From: JBFFXF01 sp041569895
GTDB lineage: Bacteria; Planctomycetota; UBA8108; JACQVS01
Length of the DNA: 27,333 bases
Assembly: GCA_041569895.1 (NCBI GenBank)
Contig: JBFFXF010000083.1
Location: 1 to 27,333, forward strand
Reading direction: 5' to 3'
The notes below the pieces were generated by a model that was not told the origin of the DNA, ran no database searches, and worked only from the letters and a program-made list of their open reading frames with translations. Shown piece by piece: positions 1 through 8,594 of the stretch (positions are counted from its first letter, which is position 1; every line of letters starts with the position of its first letter). A program made the position numbers and the translations under genes.

Positions 1-2826
1 AGCCGGGCCGATCGCGCTCTCGAGATGCGCGCGGAGTACTTCGAGGACGTCGTCGCGCCGCGCATCGACGTCGCTCTTCGCGAGCTCGACGGGGGTCGCC
101 GTCCGGATGCGCTCCTCGCGGTCGAGCGCGTGATCGAGTCGCTCGACGGCGAGACCGGCGCGATCACGCGCGAGGTGAGCCACCGCGAGCAGCCTCTCCT
201 CGACGCGCTGTCGTCGCTCGAGCCGGCGGAGGGGATCGCGGCCCGCATCGGCGAGGCGGCGGCCAGTCTCGCGGCCGCGGGTCCGGACGCGACCGCGGCG
301 CTCGCGTCGTTGCGGGCGTCGCTGCAGCAGATCCGGTTCGAGATCAGCGAGGCGCGGCGACACCGGCCGCCCGATTACCCGTCGGTCATCGACCTCGCGG
401 ATCTCGCCCAGGTCATCGGCGTGCTGGTCGACGACTCGCCCGCCGCCCTCCCGCCGCCGGTCGAGCTCGCCGCGTTCCTCGAGGAGCTGGCTCGCGTCGT
501 CGAACCGATCGAGATCGGCGCCCGGCTCGGCGTGCTGGCCCGCGACGCGCGCGAGCTCGCCGCCGCGGCGGACTCGGTGCGGTGGAGTCTCGGCGAGACA
601 CGCGAGACGCGCCGCCGGAGGTTGCGCGTGCTCGCCCGGGCTCTCGACGAGCTCCGCCGCGTCGCGCGTCGCGGGTCGGATGCCGCCACGGCGCTCGATG
701 CAGACGCCGCGTCCGCGCTCGCCTCGTGCGCGCCGGCGTGCGATCGCGCCGCTGCCGCGGTTCGCGACGGTCGGATCGACGTCGCCCTCGCCGCGCTGCT
801 CGAGGTCGTCGGGAGCGCCACCGATGCCGCGCTCTCCGCCGACGCGGCGCGGGAGTCGCGCCGGGCCGAGCTCGATCGCGCGCGCGTGTGGCTGCGCGCC
901 CGCCTCGGCAGTTTCTCCGAGCGCGCCGCCCGTCTCGCATCGCGCCAGCGTGGCGTCGCTGCCGCGGTTGCGGCGCTCGAGCCGGCGCGGGACCCGTCGA
1001 ACGACTCGACGAAGAGCACCGCGCAGAACAGCACGCAGAACACCACGTGGGACACCATGCACGAGACCATCACTTCGGCGCGTGAGGAGCAGGGCGCGTT
1101 GCGCGCCGGCGCGCTGGGGCTCGGCCGCATGCTGACGCTCGAGGGGAGCCGCCTGATCGTCTCCGGTGGCGCCCTCTCTCCGGAGGATGCGCTCGACCAG
1201 GCGCGTGAGCTCGACGAGGTCGCGGCGTCTCTCGGACAGATCGCCGGCGGCGTGATGGCCGACACAGCGCGCTGGCTCGAGAGCGCCGCGCACGCCGGCG
1301 AGTCGGCCACGCGCGAGCGCATCCTCGCGGATGCGACGCGCTTCGCGACCGAGGCCGCGGACGCGCTCGACGGGCTCGTCGCGCGCCTGCGACTGATCGA
1401 GACGCGCGAGGCGCTCGAGCTCGCCGGCAACGCGCTCGCGACGCTCGACGACGCGGTACAGATCGACTGGAACGACCCGCAGGCGCTGGCGATGCTCATC
1501 GAGCGCGCCACGCGTTCGCTCGAGGCGGCGCGGCGCGCGCGAGATCACCTCGAGGGCGTTCTCGCCGACGGTCCGTCGCGGGCGCGTCTGCTCGAGAGCC
1601 TGCGCGCGGCGGCTGTCTCGTTCGAGGCCGCGCTCGGCGTGGCCCGCGCCGGCGACGGTCCGGAGGCGCGCCGACTGCTGTCGGAGGGCGAGGCGGCCTT
1701 CCGCGCCGTGATCGCGCTCGTTCGCAGGCTGCGCGGCGAGACCGAAAGCTCGCTCGCCGAGTCGCGCGCCGACGAAGACGAGGACGGGTCTTCGCCTCGC
1801 GGCGAGCGCACGCCCGAGCTCGATCGGATCCACCAGGAGCTCCGTCGACTCCAGGAGCTGCGCGGATGGCAGGCGCGGCTCGAGGCGCAGCTCGCCGAGC
1901 TCCTCGAGGACCCGTCGCGGGCGACGGCGGACGACCTCTCGGAGCTCGCCGAGCTCCAGCGCCGTCTCGCCGAGACGCTTGGCGACGCCGTTCCCGGAGG
2001 CGGCCGGCTCATCGAGCTCGCCGCGACACTGCTCTCCGGCGACGAGACCGTCGAGCGTCTCGCGGGGGAGCAGGCGGCGGTCGGCGAGGACGCGAGGGAC
2101 CTCGATGCGACGGATGAGGACGCGTCGCTCCTCGAGCGCCAGCGCCGGCTGATCGACGACGCCGTCAAGGCGACCGACGAGGTCCTGCTCGCCGGGAGCA
2201 AGCTCGCCATCGCGCTGCCGCCCGTCCTCGAGCCCTTCTGGAGCGCGCAGCTGCGCGTCGAGCCGGCGCTCGAGCTGATGCGTGGCGTCGAGGGCGCGCT
2301 CGCGCGATCCGAGCGCGCCGCGGCAGGCGAGTCCGCCGGACGCGCCGCGGGCGAGCTGCGCGCCCTCGGCGAGTTGCTCGATACCGTGCGCACGCGCGCG
2401 CTCGAGGAGATCGCCGATCGCCAGTCGCGTGCCGCGGCCGCCGATCCCTCGTCGACCTCGCTCGAGATGGCGTCGGCCTCGACCGCGCGCGCGGCGGAGG
2501 AGCTCGAGGCCGGGAATCTGCGCGGCGCGCAGCGCTTTCAGCGCTCGGCGGCGCGTGGCATGATGGCAGGCGTCGACTCCGTGCGAGCGTACCTCGAGCG
2601 CATGCGCCGCGACACCGTCGACGAGGGCACGCTGCTCTCGCGCGTCCTGGACGGCGCCGAGGCGGGCCGCGATGGGCTCGCCTGGTCGGTGAGCGCGCGG
2701 AGGTCGGTGCGCGATCCGATCGTCGAGCGCGAGGAGCACGGAGCGCGGGCGCTCTCGGCGGCGTTTCCGGAGGAGTTCCGCGAGCTCGTGAGGATCTACC
2801 TGAAGGCGCTTCTGGGAGAAGAATGA
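1..2826 (+). CDS. Large Ala/Glu/Arg-rich coiled-coil protein, 5' end outside window
   Basis: The frame is open from base 1. The first ATG at 25 has no Shine-Dalgarno, so the gene probably begins upstream and at least 933 residues are visible. The protein is almost wholly helical, rich in Ala, Glu, Arg and Leu, with long heptad-like stretches. The clearest coiled coil is near residues 595-660, with repeated Leu-Glu-Leu spacing and many Gln/Arg pairs. A low-complexity Asn/Thr/Ser patch occurs near residues 325-345. I see no catalytic motif. In planctomycetes, large DUF4175-like coiled-coil proteins often precede terpene-cyclase-fold proteins in MoxR/BatA-type gene clusters, and this may be such a C-terminal part, but that is inference from order and composition. 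Its stop codon overlaps the next start (ATGA, 2823-2826), so the two are probably translationally coupled. Confidence 0.8.
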   Translation, partial: SRADRALEMRAEYFEDVVAPRIDVALRELDGGRRPDALLAVERVIESLDGETGAITREVSHREQPLLDALSSLEPAEGIAARIGEAAASLAAAGPDATAALASLRASLQQIRFEISEARRHRPPDYPSVIDLADLAQVIGVLVDDSPAALPPPVELAAFLEELARVVEPIEIGARLGVLARDARELAAAADSVRWSLGETRETRRRRLRVLARALDELRRVARRGSDAATALDADAASALASCAPACDRAAAAVRDGRIDVALAALLEVVGSATDAALSADAARESRRAELDRARVWLRARLGSFSERAARLASRQRGVAAAVAALEPARDPSNDSTKSTAQNSTQNTTWDTMHETITSAREEQGALRAGALGLGRMLTLEGSRLIVSGGALSPEDALDQARELDEVAASLGQIAGGVMADTARWLESAAHAGESATRERILADATRFATEAADALDGLVARLRLIETREALELAGNALATLDDAVQIDWNDPQALAMLIERATRSLEAARRARDHLEGVLADGPSRARLLESLRAAAVSFEAALGVARAGDGPEARRLLSEGEAAFRAVIALVRRLRGETESSLAESRADEDEDGSSPRGERTPELDRIHQELRRLQELRGWQARLEAQLAELLEDPSRATADDLSELAELQRRLAETLGDAVPGGGRLIELAATLLSGDETVERLAGEQAAVGEDARDLDATDEDASLLERQRRLIDDAVKATDEVLLAGSKLAIALPPVLEPFWSAQLRVEPALELMRGVEGALARSERAAAGESAGRAAGELRALGELLDTVRTRALEEIADRQSRAAAADPSSTSLEMASASTARAAEELEAGNLRGAQRFQRSAARGMMAGVDSVRAYLERMRRDTVDEGTLLSRVLDGAEAGRDGLAWSVSARRSVRDPIVEREEHGARALSAAFPEEFRELVRIYLKALLGEE

Positions 2827-3944
2827 CAGGATCCCGACACGCTCGAGACCCGTGCTCGCAGCGCTGCCCGATCGTCGCGCTCGTGGTATCGCTCGCGCTC
2901 GTCGCCGCGTCGACGCTCCCCGCGCAGGACGGCGAGCGTCGCGAGGACTCCCCGATCCGGGTCCGCGACTACGCCGCCGAGCTTGCGCCGACGCCGGCCG
3001 TCGAGGCGGTCGACCGCGCCCTCGTCTACCTGCAGTCGACGCAGCAGCCGAACGGCAGCTGGGTGTCGCAGATCGGCGCCAACACCGGCATCACGTCGCT
3101 CTGCGTGATGGCGTTCCTGGCGCGCGGCCACACGCCCGGTCGCGGTCCTCACAAAGAGACCATCGATCGCGCCATCCGCTGGGTGATCCGCCAGTCCCGC
3201 GACGGGCTGATCATCCGCGACACGTCGCACGGGCCGCTCTACAGCCACGGCATCTCGACGATGATGCTCGGCGAGGTGCTCGGCATGGTGCCGGAAGGCC
3301 GTGACGGCTTCGAGGACCTCAGCCGCGTGTACCTCGACGCGATCAACGTCATCCTCCGCGCGCAGAACGTCTCGAAGGATCGGTCGAGCCGCGGCGGGTG
3401 GCGGTATCACCCGAACTCGATCGACTCCGACATCTCCTGCACGGGCTGGCAACTGCTCGCGCTGCGCGCCGCCCAGGGGAACGGCTTCCCGGTGCCGCGA
3501 CGCAACATCGACGGCGCGGTCGACTACGTCAAGCGATGCATTCACCCGCTCGGCGGCTTCGGCTACCAGCCGGGGGGCGATCCGACCGCGGCGCGCACCG
3601 GCACGGGCATCCTCTCGCTGCAGATCTGCGGCGAGTTCAACTCCGCGGAGGCGTTCCAGGGCGGCGACTGGCTCCTGAAGCACCCGCTCGAGTGGCGCGG
3701 CCCGTTCTTCTTCTACGCCGTCTACTACTGCTCCCAGGGGATGTATCAGCTCGGCGGCGAGTACTGGAGGCGCTGGCGCCCGCTGGTCGAGACGCTGCTC
3801 GTGTCGAGACAGCGCGCCAACGGGAGCTGGCCGACGCCGCCCGACGAGACGCTCGAGCTCCACGCGGGTCCGGCCTACTGCACCGCGATGGCGGCGCTGG
3901 CGCTCTCCGTGGACTTCAAACTGCTGCCGATCTACCAGCGATGA
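2823..3944 (+). CDS. Secreted terpenoid cyclase/prenyltransferase-fold (squalene-cyclase-like) protein
   Basis: This 373-residue protein has a hydrophobic signal segment at about residues 16-34 followed by a cleavage-like Pro-Ala-Gln. The mature part carries repeated alpha-hairpin motifs of the terpenoid cyclase/protein prenyltransferase fold: a QW-like Q-P-N-G-S-W at about 75-80, a later R-A-N-G-S-W-P near the C-terminus, and regularly spaced G-G-W/G-G-F-G-Y turns. The DXDD catalytic motif of squalene-hopene cyclases is not apparent, and at about half the length of a true hopene cyclase it is unlikely to make hopanoids. Such short secreted proteins are common in Planctomycetota with unknown function. 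It overlaps both neighbours by 4 bases (2823-2826 and 3941-3944), so it is the middle gene of a tight operon. Confidence 0.85.
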   Translation: MTGSRHARDPCSQRCPIVALVVSLALVAASTLPAQDGERREDSPIRVRDYAAELAPTPAVEAVDRALVYLQSTQQPNGSWVSQIGANTGITSLCVMAFLARGHTPGRGPHKETIDRAIRWVIRQSRDGLIIRDTSHGPLYSHGISTMMLGEVLGMVPEGRDGFEDLSRVYLDAINVILRAQNVSKDRSSRGGWRYHPNSIDSDISCTGWQLLALRAAQGNGFPVPRRNIDGAVDYVKRCIHPLGGFGYQPGGDPTAARTGTGILSLQICGEFNSAEAFQGGDWLLKHPLEWRGPFFFYAVYYCSQGMYQLGGEYWRRWRPLVETLLVSRQRANGSWPTPPDETLELHAGPAYCTAMAALALSVDFKLLPIYQR

Positions 3945-4975
3945 AGGGTCGCCGACGACGGGTGCGATTCGCGACCAGGGCGTCGATCGTGCGCCTCGTC
4001 ATCTTCTTCGTCGTCCTCGGCGTGCTCCTGTGCGGAGGCTGCGTCATGTTCACCAGCATGCCGGGCGAGACCCACTCGGGACCGCTGCCGCCGATGACCG
4101 ACATCGAGCGGGCGCTCGCCGGGCGTCTCCGGGCGCGCGTCGAGCACCTCGCGGGGACGATCGGCGAGCGCAACACGCGCCTGCCGCAGAATCTCGCCGC
4201 CGCGGCCGACTGGATCGAGCGCGAGCTCACGGCCCTCGGCTACGCCCCGCAGCGCCAGACGTTCAAGGCGGACAACGTCGAGTGCAGCAACATCGAGGTC
4301 GAGATTCCCGGCGGGGAGCGCGCCGACGAGATCGTCATCGTCGGTGGCCACTACGACTCGGTTACGCTCTGTCCCGGCGCCAACGACAACGCCACGGGCA
4401 CGGCCGCCACCCTCGAGCTCGCCCGTCTCTTCGCGGGCCGCTCGTTCGCGCGCACGGTGCGACTGGTGGCGTTCGTCAACGAGGAGCCGCCATACTTCCA
4501 GACCGACTGGATGGGGAGCGTCGTCTACGCCAGACGGTGTCGAGAACGCGGTGAGAAGATCGTCGCGATGTTCAGCCTCGAGACCATCGGGTGCTACCAC
4601 GACGACGAGAACTCCCAGAACTATCCGTTTCCCTTCGGTCTGGTCTACCCCTCGACGGGCAACTTCATCGCGTTCGTCGGCAACGTCGGCTCGCGCGCGC
4701 TGGTCCGCAAGGCGGTCGCTCTCTTCCGCGAGCACGCGCGCTTTCCATCCGAGGGCGGCGCCATTCCGTCGTGGGTCCCCGGTGTCGGCTGGTCGGACCA
4801 CTGGAGCTTCTGGCAATCGGGTTACCCGGCGCTGATGGTCACCGACACGGCGCCCTTCCGGTACGAGCACTACCACTCGGCCCAGGACCGGCCCGCCCAC
4901 GTCGATTTCGATCGCATGGCGCGCGTCGTCGCCGGCATCGAGAAGGTCGTCGCCGGCTTCGCCGAAGGCCGATAA
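3941..4975 (+). CDS. Membrane-anchored M28-family metallopeptidase
   Basis: I chose the ATG at 3941 because it overlaps the upstream stop (ATGA), giving 344 residues; the frame is open further upstream but that part lies under the previous gene. A basic N-terminus and a hydrophobic segment (about 17-34) indicate a membrane anchor. A Cys follows at 34, but L-C-G-G-C is a poor lipobox. The M28 di-zinc site looks complete: H137 and D139 in G-G-H-Y-D-S, D149 in G-A-N-D-N, E181/E182 in N-E-E-P-P, E214 in L-E-T-I-G and H312 in H-Y-H-S. The family comprises aminopeptidases and related exopeptidases, so this is probably a periplasmic aminopeptidase. Substrate is unknown. It is the last gene of the coupled three-gene operon. 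Confidence 0.9.
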   Translation: MKGRRRRVRFATRASIVRLVIFFVVLGVLLCGGCVMFTSMPGETHSGPLPPMTDIERALAGRLRARVEHLAGTIGERNTRLPQNLAAAADWIERELTALGYAPQRQTFKADNVECSNIEVEIPGGERADEIVIVGGHYDSVTLCPGANDNATGTAATLELARLFAGRSFARTVRLVAFVNEEPPYFQTDWMGSVVYARRCRERGEKIVAMFSLETIGCYHDDENSQNYPFPFGLVYPSTGNFIAFVGNVGSRALVRKAVALFREHARFPSEGGAIPSWVPGVGWSDHWSFWQSGYPALMVTDTAPFRYEHYHSAQDRPAHVDFDRMARVVAGIEKVVAGFAEGR

Positions 4976-5177
4976 CACCTCCGCGCGTCGCGATTCCGTC
5001 CCGCGCACCTCCCGCGACGAGATTTTGCCGGAAGAGTCTCAACTCTCGGGACCTCGCCGGCCGATTCCCCAAACGCCGGGTTCTCAGACCACCTCGGCGA
5101 GGGGGCGATGCGGTCTGTCAAGATTCCCGGGCAGGGAACGTGGGGTCGTGACGAGCGAAGAGTATCGGGATCGCAGA

Positions 5178-6293
5178 ATGGGGGATCGGACGCCGCCGGC
5201 GCTCTCCGGCGCGGCCCGCTCCACGCTGTCGTCATCCACACCATCGTCGACCGGCCCGGCGGCGCCGCCGAAGGACCCTTCGGTCTCCGTCGACCTGTCG
5301 GCGATCGACACCCGGAACTACGTCTTCTGCCCGCTCCCCGAGCGCGTCGCGGAAGGCACGACGATCGATGGCTTCTCGGTGATCGAGCCGGTCGGCCATG
5401 GCAGCATGGCGACCGTCTACCGGGCGCGCCAGGTAGCGCGGGAGCGCGACGTGGCGCTGAAGATCCTCTCGCCGCACCTGATCGAGAGCGCCGACGCCGT
5501 GGAGCGCTTCGAGCGTGAGGCGAGGCTCGCGGGGCGCATCGCCGATCCGGGGATCGTTCCCGTCTACGCGAGTGGCGTCGACGGCGGTTACCACTACTAC
5601 GCGATGAAGTGGATGAGCGAGCCGACGCTCGCCGAGTTTCTGGACAACGCGGTCGGTGAGCCCGGAGAGGCGTTCTATCGCGACACCGCGCTTCTCTTCG
5701 CCGGTCTCGCGCGCACCGCGGGCCTTCTGCACTCGAACGGCGTCGTCCACCGGGACATCAAGCCCGGCAACCTCTTCCTGACGCGCGATGGGCGGCTGAT
5801 GGTCTCCGATTTCGGCGTCGCCGCCGACATCGGCGATCGCCTCGACGACGGCTTCAGCAGCGAGGAGGGGCACACGACGCTTCTCGGCACGCCCGCGTAC
5901 ATGGCGCCCGAGCGCTTCGTGCACCCGGAGGCGTCGCTCGACCCGAGAACGGACGTCTACTCGATCGGCATGACGCTCTACGAGGCGCTCACCGGCGTGC
6001 AGCCGTTCCTCGCGCGCGACGACGAGGACGTCGCGCGGCTGAAGCTGACACGCAAGCCGCCTGCGCCGAGGGAGCTGCGCGGCAGCATCCCGCTGGGGCT
6101 CGAGGCGATCGTTCGACAGGCGATCGAGACGCACGTCGAGCTGCGGCATCAGACCGCGGACGAGCTGGCGCGCGACCTCGAGCGCTTCGCGAACACGCGC
6201 CGGACGAACACGCGCTCGCATCCGCCTCCGGGTCCGTCCTCGACGGACGAGGAGCCGCCGGACGACTGGCCACAGCTCGCGGTCATCGCCTGA
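5178..6293 (+). CDS. Hanks-type serine/threonine protein kinase, soluble
   Basis: From the ATG at 5178 the protein has 371 residues. The frame is open upstream, with a GTG at 5148 and a TTG at 5025 as alternatives; no candidate has a strong ribosome site, so the start is uncertain. A Ser/Thr/Pro-rich leader (1-40) precedes a complete kinase domain: Gly-rich loop G-H-G-S-M-A-T-V at 73-80, catalytic Lys95 in V-A-L-K, H-R-D-I-K-P-G-N with Asp193, D-F-G at 211-213, and A-P-E at 243-245. The motifs needed for activity are present. A short Pro-rich acidic tail follows, with no membrane helix or sensor domain, so it should be cytoplasmic. It sits 202 bases after the M28 gene and faces the M20 gene, so it is likely its own transcript. 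Confidence 0.92.
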   Translation: MGDRTPPALSGAARSTLSSSTPSSTGPAAPPKDPSVSVDLSAIDTRNYVFCPLPERVAEGTTIDGFSVIEPVGHGSMATVYRARQVARERDVALKILSPHLIESADAVERFEREARLAGRIADPGIVPVYASGVDGGYHYYAMKWMSEPTLAEFLDNAVGEPGEAFYRDTALLFAGLARTAGLLHSNGVVHRDIKPGNLFLTRDGRLMVSDFGVAADIGDRLDDGFSSEEGHTTLLGTPAYMAPERFVHPEASLDPRTDVYSIGMTLYEALTGVQPFLARDDEDVARLKLTRKPPAPRELRGSIPLGLEAIVRQAIETHVELRHQTADELARDLERFANTRRTNTRSHPPPGPSSTDEEPPDDWPQLAVIA

Positions 6294-6333
6294 ACGGCGA
6301 GCGCGGCGCGGCTCGGTGCGGGACATTTAGCGC

Positions 6334-7503
6334 TTAACGCCGCAGCAGGAGCTCGGCGAGGAGAGCGGTTCTCAGCGGCAGGCGATCGACGACGATGTGC
6401 TCGTCGAGAGCGTGTGCGCCGCCGCCGTCGATCCCGAGGCCGTCGAGGGTGACGACGCCGCGCGACGCGAGGAAGGAGCCGTCGCTGCCGCCTCCCGACT
6501 TCCCCGTGCCGACGTCGACACCGAACTCCCTGGCGACGTCGACGTAGCGCCGCGCCTCGTCGAGCGAGGCCCCGGTCGGCTCCATCGGCGGGAAGACGAT
6601 GCCGCCGCCGACGGTGATCTCGGTTCGCGGATCGTGTCGCTCGAGCGCCCTGAGGATGCCGTCGATGCGCTCGCCGTCGGCGGGATCCCCGAATCGCACG
6701 TCGATGGCGGCGAGCACGCGCTCCGGGATGACGTTCGAGGCGGTGCCGCCCGCGACGGTGCCGATGTTCACCGTGATGCCGCGCGACGGATCGCGCAACC
6801 GCTGGAGCACCTGCGCCTGCGCGGTGAACTCGTCGATCGCGCTGATGCCGCCGTGCGGATCGGTGCCGGCGTGCGAGGCGCGCCCGCGGATCTCGATCGA
6901 GTAGATTCCGACGCCCTTGCGCGCCGTCTTCAGCGCCCCGTCCGGAAGCGGCGGTTCGAGCACGAACGCAGTCGTCTCCGAGGGCACCTCCCGCTCCAGG
7001 AATCGCCGCGCGACCACGCTGCCGTGCTCCTCGTCCGCGGACACGAACACGCGCACGTGCAGGTCGCGGCCGCGGCCGGTCTCCTCGAGGAAGCGGAGCA
7101 CGAAGATCGCCTGCGCCAGGCTCGCCTTCATGTCACAGACGCCCGGTCCGAAGAGCAGGCCGTCGCGCAGCACGGGCGGGCGGCGGGAGGTCTCGCCCAT
7201 CGGCCAGACGGTGTCGGAGTGGAGGACGAGCGCGACGTCGGGAGCGCTGGCGTCCGCTCGATGTCCGCCTTCAGGGTATCTGTCCGCGGCGAGGTGCACG
7301 CCGATCTCGCTCTCGTACTCGCGGCACGACAGCCCGAGGCGCTCGAGGAGCGCCCGGTAGTGCGACACGAACGCCCGGCTGGCGTCGACGTCGCCGGTCG
7401 GCGTGTCGCGTCGCACGAGGTCGATGACGCATTCGAGGAGATCCTTCTTCCTGGCCTCGAAGAACTCCAGCGTCTCTCGCGTCTCCGTGAATCCCTCCGC
7501 CAT
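6334..7503 (-). CDS. M20-family metallopeptidase (glutamate carboxypeptidase-like)
   Basis: The likely start is the ATG at 7503, giving 389 residues; longer starts at 7575 and 7599 would add a tail that does not resemble the family and would overlap the divergent gene. The di-zinc site is intact: H95 and D97 in H-S-D-T-V-W-P, bridging D124 in G-P-G-V-C-D-M-K, catalytic E158 with E159 in D-E-E-H-G-S, E183 in L-E-P-P, and H364 in A-H-A-L-D-E-H. The central part (about 190-305), with A-S-H-A-G and N-V-I-P-E, fits the dimerisation domain. Order and spacing match carboxypeptidase G2-like or ArgE/DapE-type M20 enzymes that remove acyl groups or C-terminal residues. No signal peptide is seen, so it is probably cytoplasmic. 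The substrate cannot be told from sequence. Confidence 0.9.
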   Translation of the reverse strand: MAEGFTETRETLEFFEARKKDLLECVIDLVRRDTPTGDVDASRAFVSHYRALLERLGLSCREYESEIGVHLAADRYPEGGHRADASAPDVALVLHSDTVWPMGETSRRPPVLRDGLLFGPGVCDMKASLAQAIFVLRFLEETGRGRDLHVRVFVSADEEHGSVVARRFLEREVPSETTAFVLEPPLPDGALKTARKGVGIYSIEIRGRASHAGTDPHGGISAIDEFTAQAQVLQRLRDPSRGITVNIGTVAGGTASNVIPERVLAAIDVRFGDPADGERIDGILRALERHDPRTEITVGGGIVFPPMEPTGASLDEARRYVDVAREFGVDVGTGKSGGGSDGSFLASRGVVTLDGLGIDGGGAHALDEHIVVDRLPLRTALLAELLLRR

Positions 7504-7568
7504 GCTCAATCCCGGATCGCAGCTGCGGCGAATCTCCTCGCTTCGAACTCCCTCGCGATTATCATCAC

Positions 7569-8594
7569 ATGGCATCGCGCGCCATGAGCTCCCGAACATA
7601 CCATCCTATCAGACGTCCGCCTTCACGCCATCCGCCGGCACGCCATGCGCCCGCCCTCCGTGCGGTCCGCTTCTCGACTCGCGTCGCCGCCGCCGTGGCG
7701 CTCGGGGTCGTCCTCGCGGCCCTCCGGGCCGATGAGTCCGGGGATGCCCCGGCAAATCGCGTCGAGTACGGGCGTCCCCGGAAGACCGGCGTGCTCCGTC
7801 ACGAGGCGATCACCGAGTGCTCCGGCATCGTCGCCAGCCGTCGCAACCCGGGCATCTTCTGGGTCCACAACGACTCGGGCGACTCCCCGCGCGTCTTCGC
7901 CGTCGACCTTGCCGGCGAGCTCGTCGCCGAGTTGCTCATCCGCGATGCCACGGCGAACGACTGGGAGGACATCGCCATCGGCCCCGGTCCGCGGGAGGAC
8001 CGGAGCTATCTCTACATCGCGGACACCGGGAACAACGACGGCCTGCGAGCGGGCGACCTCTGCATCTATCGCGTTGTCGAGCCATCGCTTCAGGGCATCG
8101 AGCGGGGCAAGCGCTGGCGTTCGCGCCCGGCGGAGAAGATCCAGTTCGTCTACGATGACCGGAGCAGGTTCGACTGCGAGGGGCTCGCGGTCGATCCGGC
8201 CACCGGCGACATCTATCTCTTCACCAAGTCGTTCCTCCTCTGCAAGGTCTTCCGCATCGCGGCGCCGCGGAACATGCGCGCCGTGCACGCCGCGAAGCAC
8301 GTCGGGACGCTGCGCGTTCGTGACACCGTGACGGCGGCGGATCTGTCGCCCGACGGGCGACGGCTGCTGCTGCGGACGTATCTCGGTCTTCAGGAGCACA
8401 TCCTTCCGGAGGGGAAAAAGCTGCCGGAGATTCTCCGGACGCAGCCGCGACGGCTCGTCGCTCCGCGCGAGCTGCAGAGCGAGGCGGCCTGCTACGGGCT
8501 CGACGGCTCGGTGATCACGACGTCGGAGGGCCGGGGCGCGCCGATCCACCGGCTTGCCGTCATCCCGCCGACGGAAACCTCAAAAACACCTTGA
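7569..8594 (+). CDS. Secreted propeller-like protein of unknown function
   Basis: The protein has 341 residues from the ATG at 7569, or 336 from 7584; neither has a clear ribosome site. A basic N-terminus is followed by a hydrophobic segment at about 36-52 ending near A-L-R-A, consistent with a signal peptide. The mature part has repeating beta-rich blocks typical of propeller proteins: a C-S-G-I-V-A-S block followed by W-V-H-N-D-S-G-D, then N-D-W-E-D-I-A, L-Y-I-A-D-T-G-N-N-D, and C-E-G-L-A-V-D-P-A-T-G-D-I-Y. I recognise this as a widespread uncharacterised bacterial pattern near SMP-30/phytase-like propellers, but can assign no activity. Its 3' end overlaps the convergent dehydrogenase gene by 35 bases. 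Confidence 0.82.
   Translation: MASRAMSSRTYHPIRRPPSRHPPARHAPALRAVRFSTRVAAAVALGVVLAALRADESGDAPANRVEYGRPRKTGVLRHEAITECSGIVASRRNPGIFWVHNDSGDSPRVFAVDLAGELVAELLIRDATANDWEDIAIGPGPREDRSYLYIADTGNNDGLRAGDLCIYRVVEPSLQGIERGKRWRSRPAEKIQFVYDDRSRFDCEGLAVDPATGDIYLFTKSFLLCKVFRIAAPRNMRAVHAAKHVGTLRVRDTVTAADLSPDGRRLLLRTYLGLQEHILPEGKKLPEILRTQPRRLVAPRELQSEAACYGLDGSVITTSEGRGAPIHRLAVIPPTETSKTP

Noticed and set aside
6397..7587. Plus-strand frame opposite the M20 peptidase
   Set aside because: The M20 metal-binding motifs settle the coding strand.
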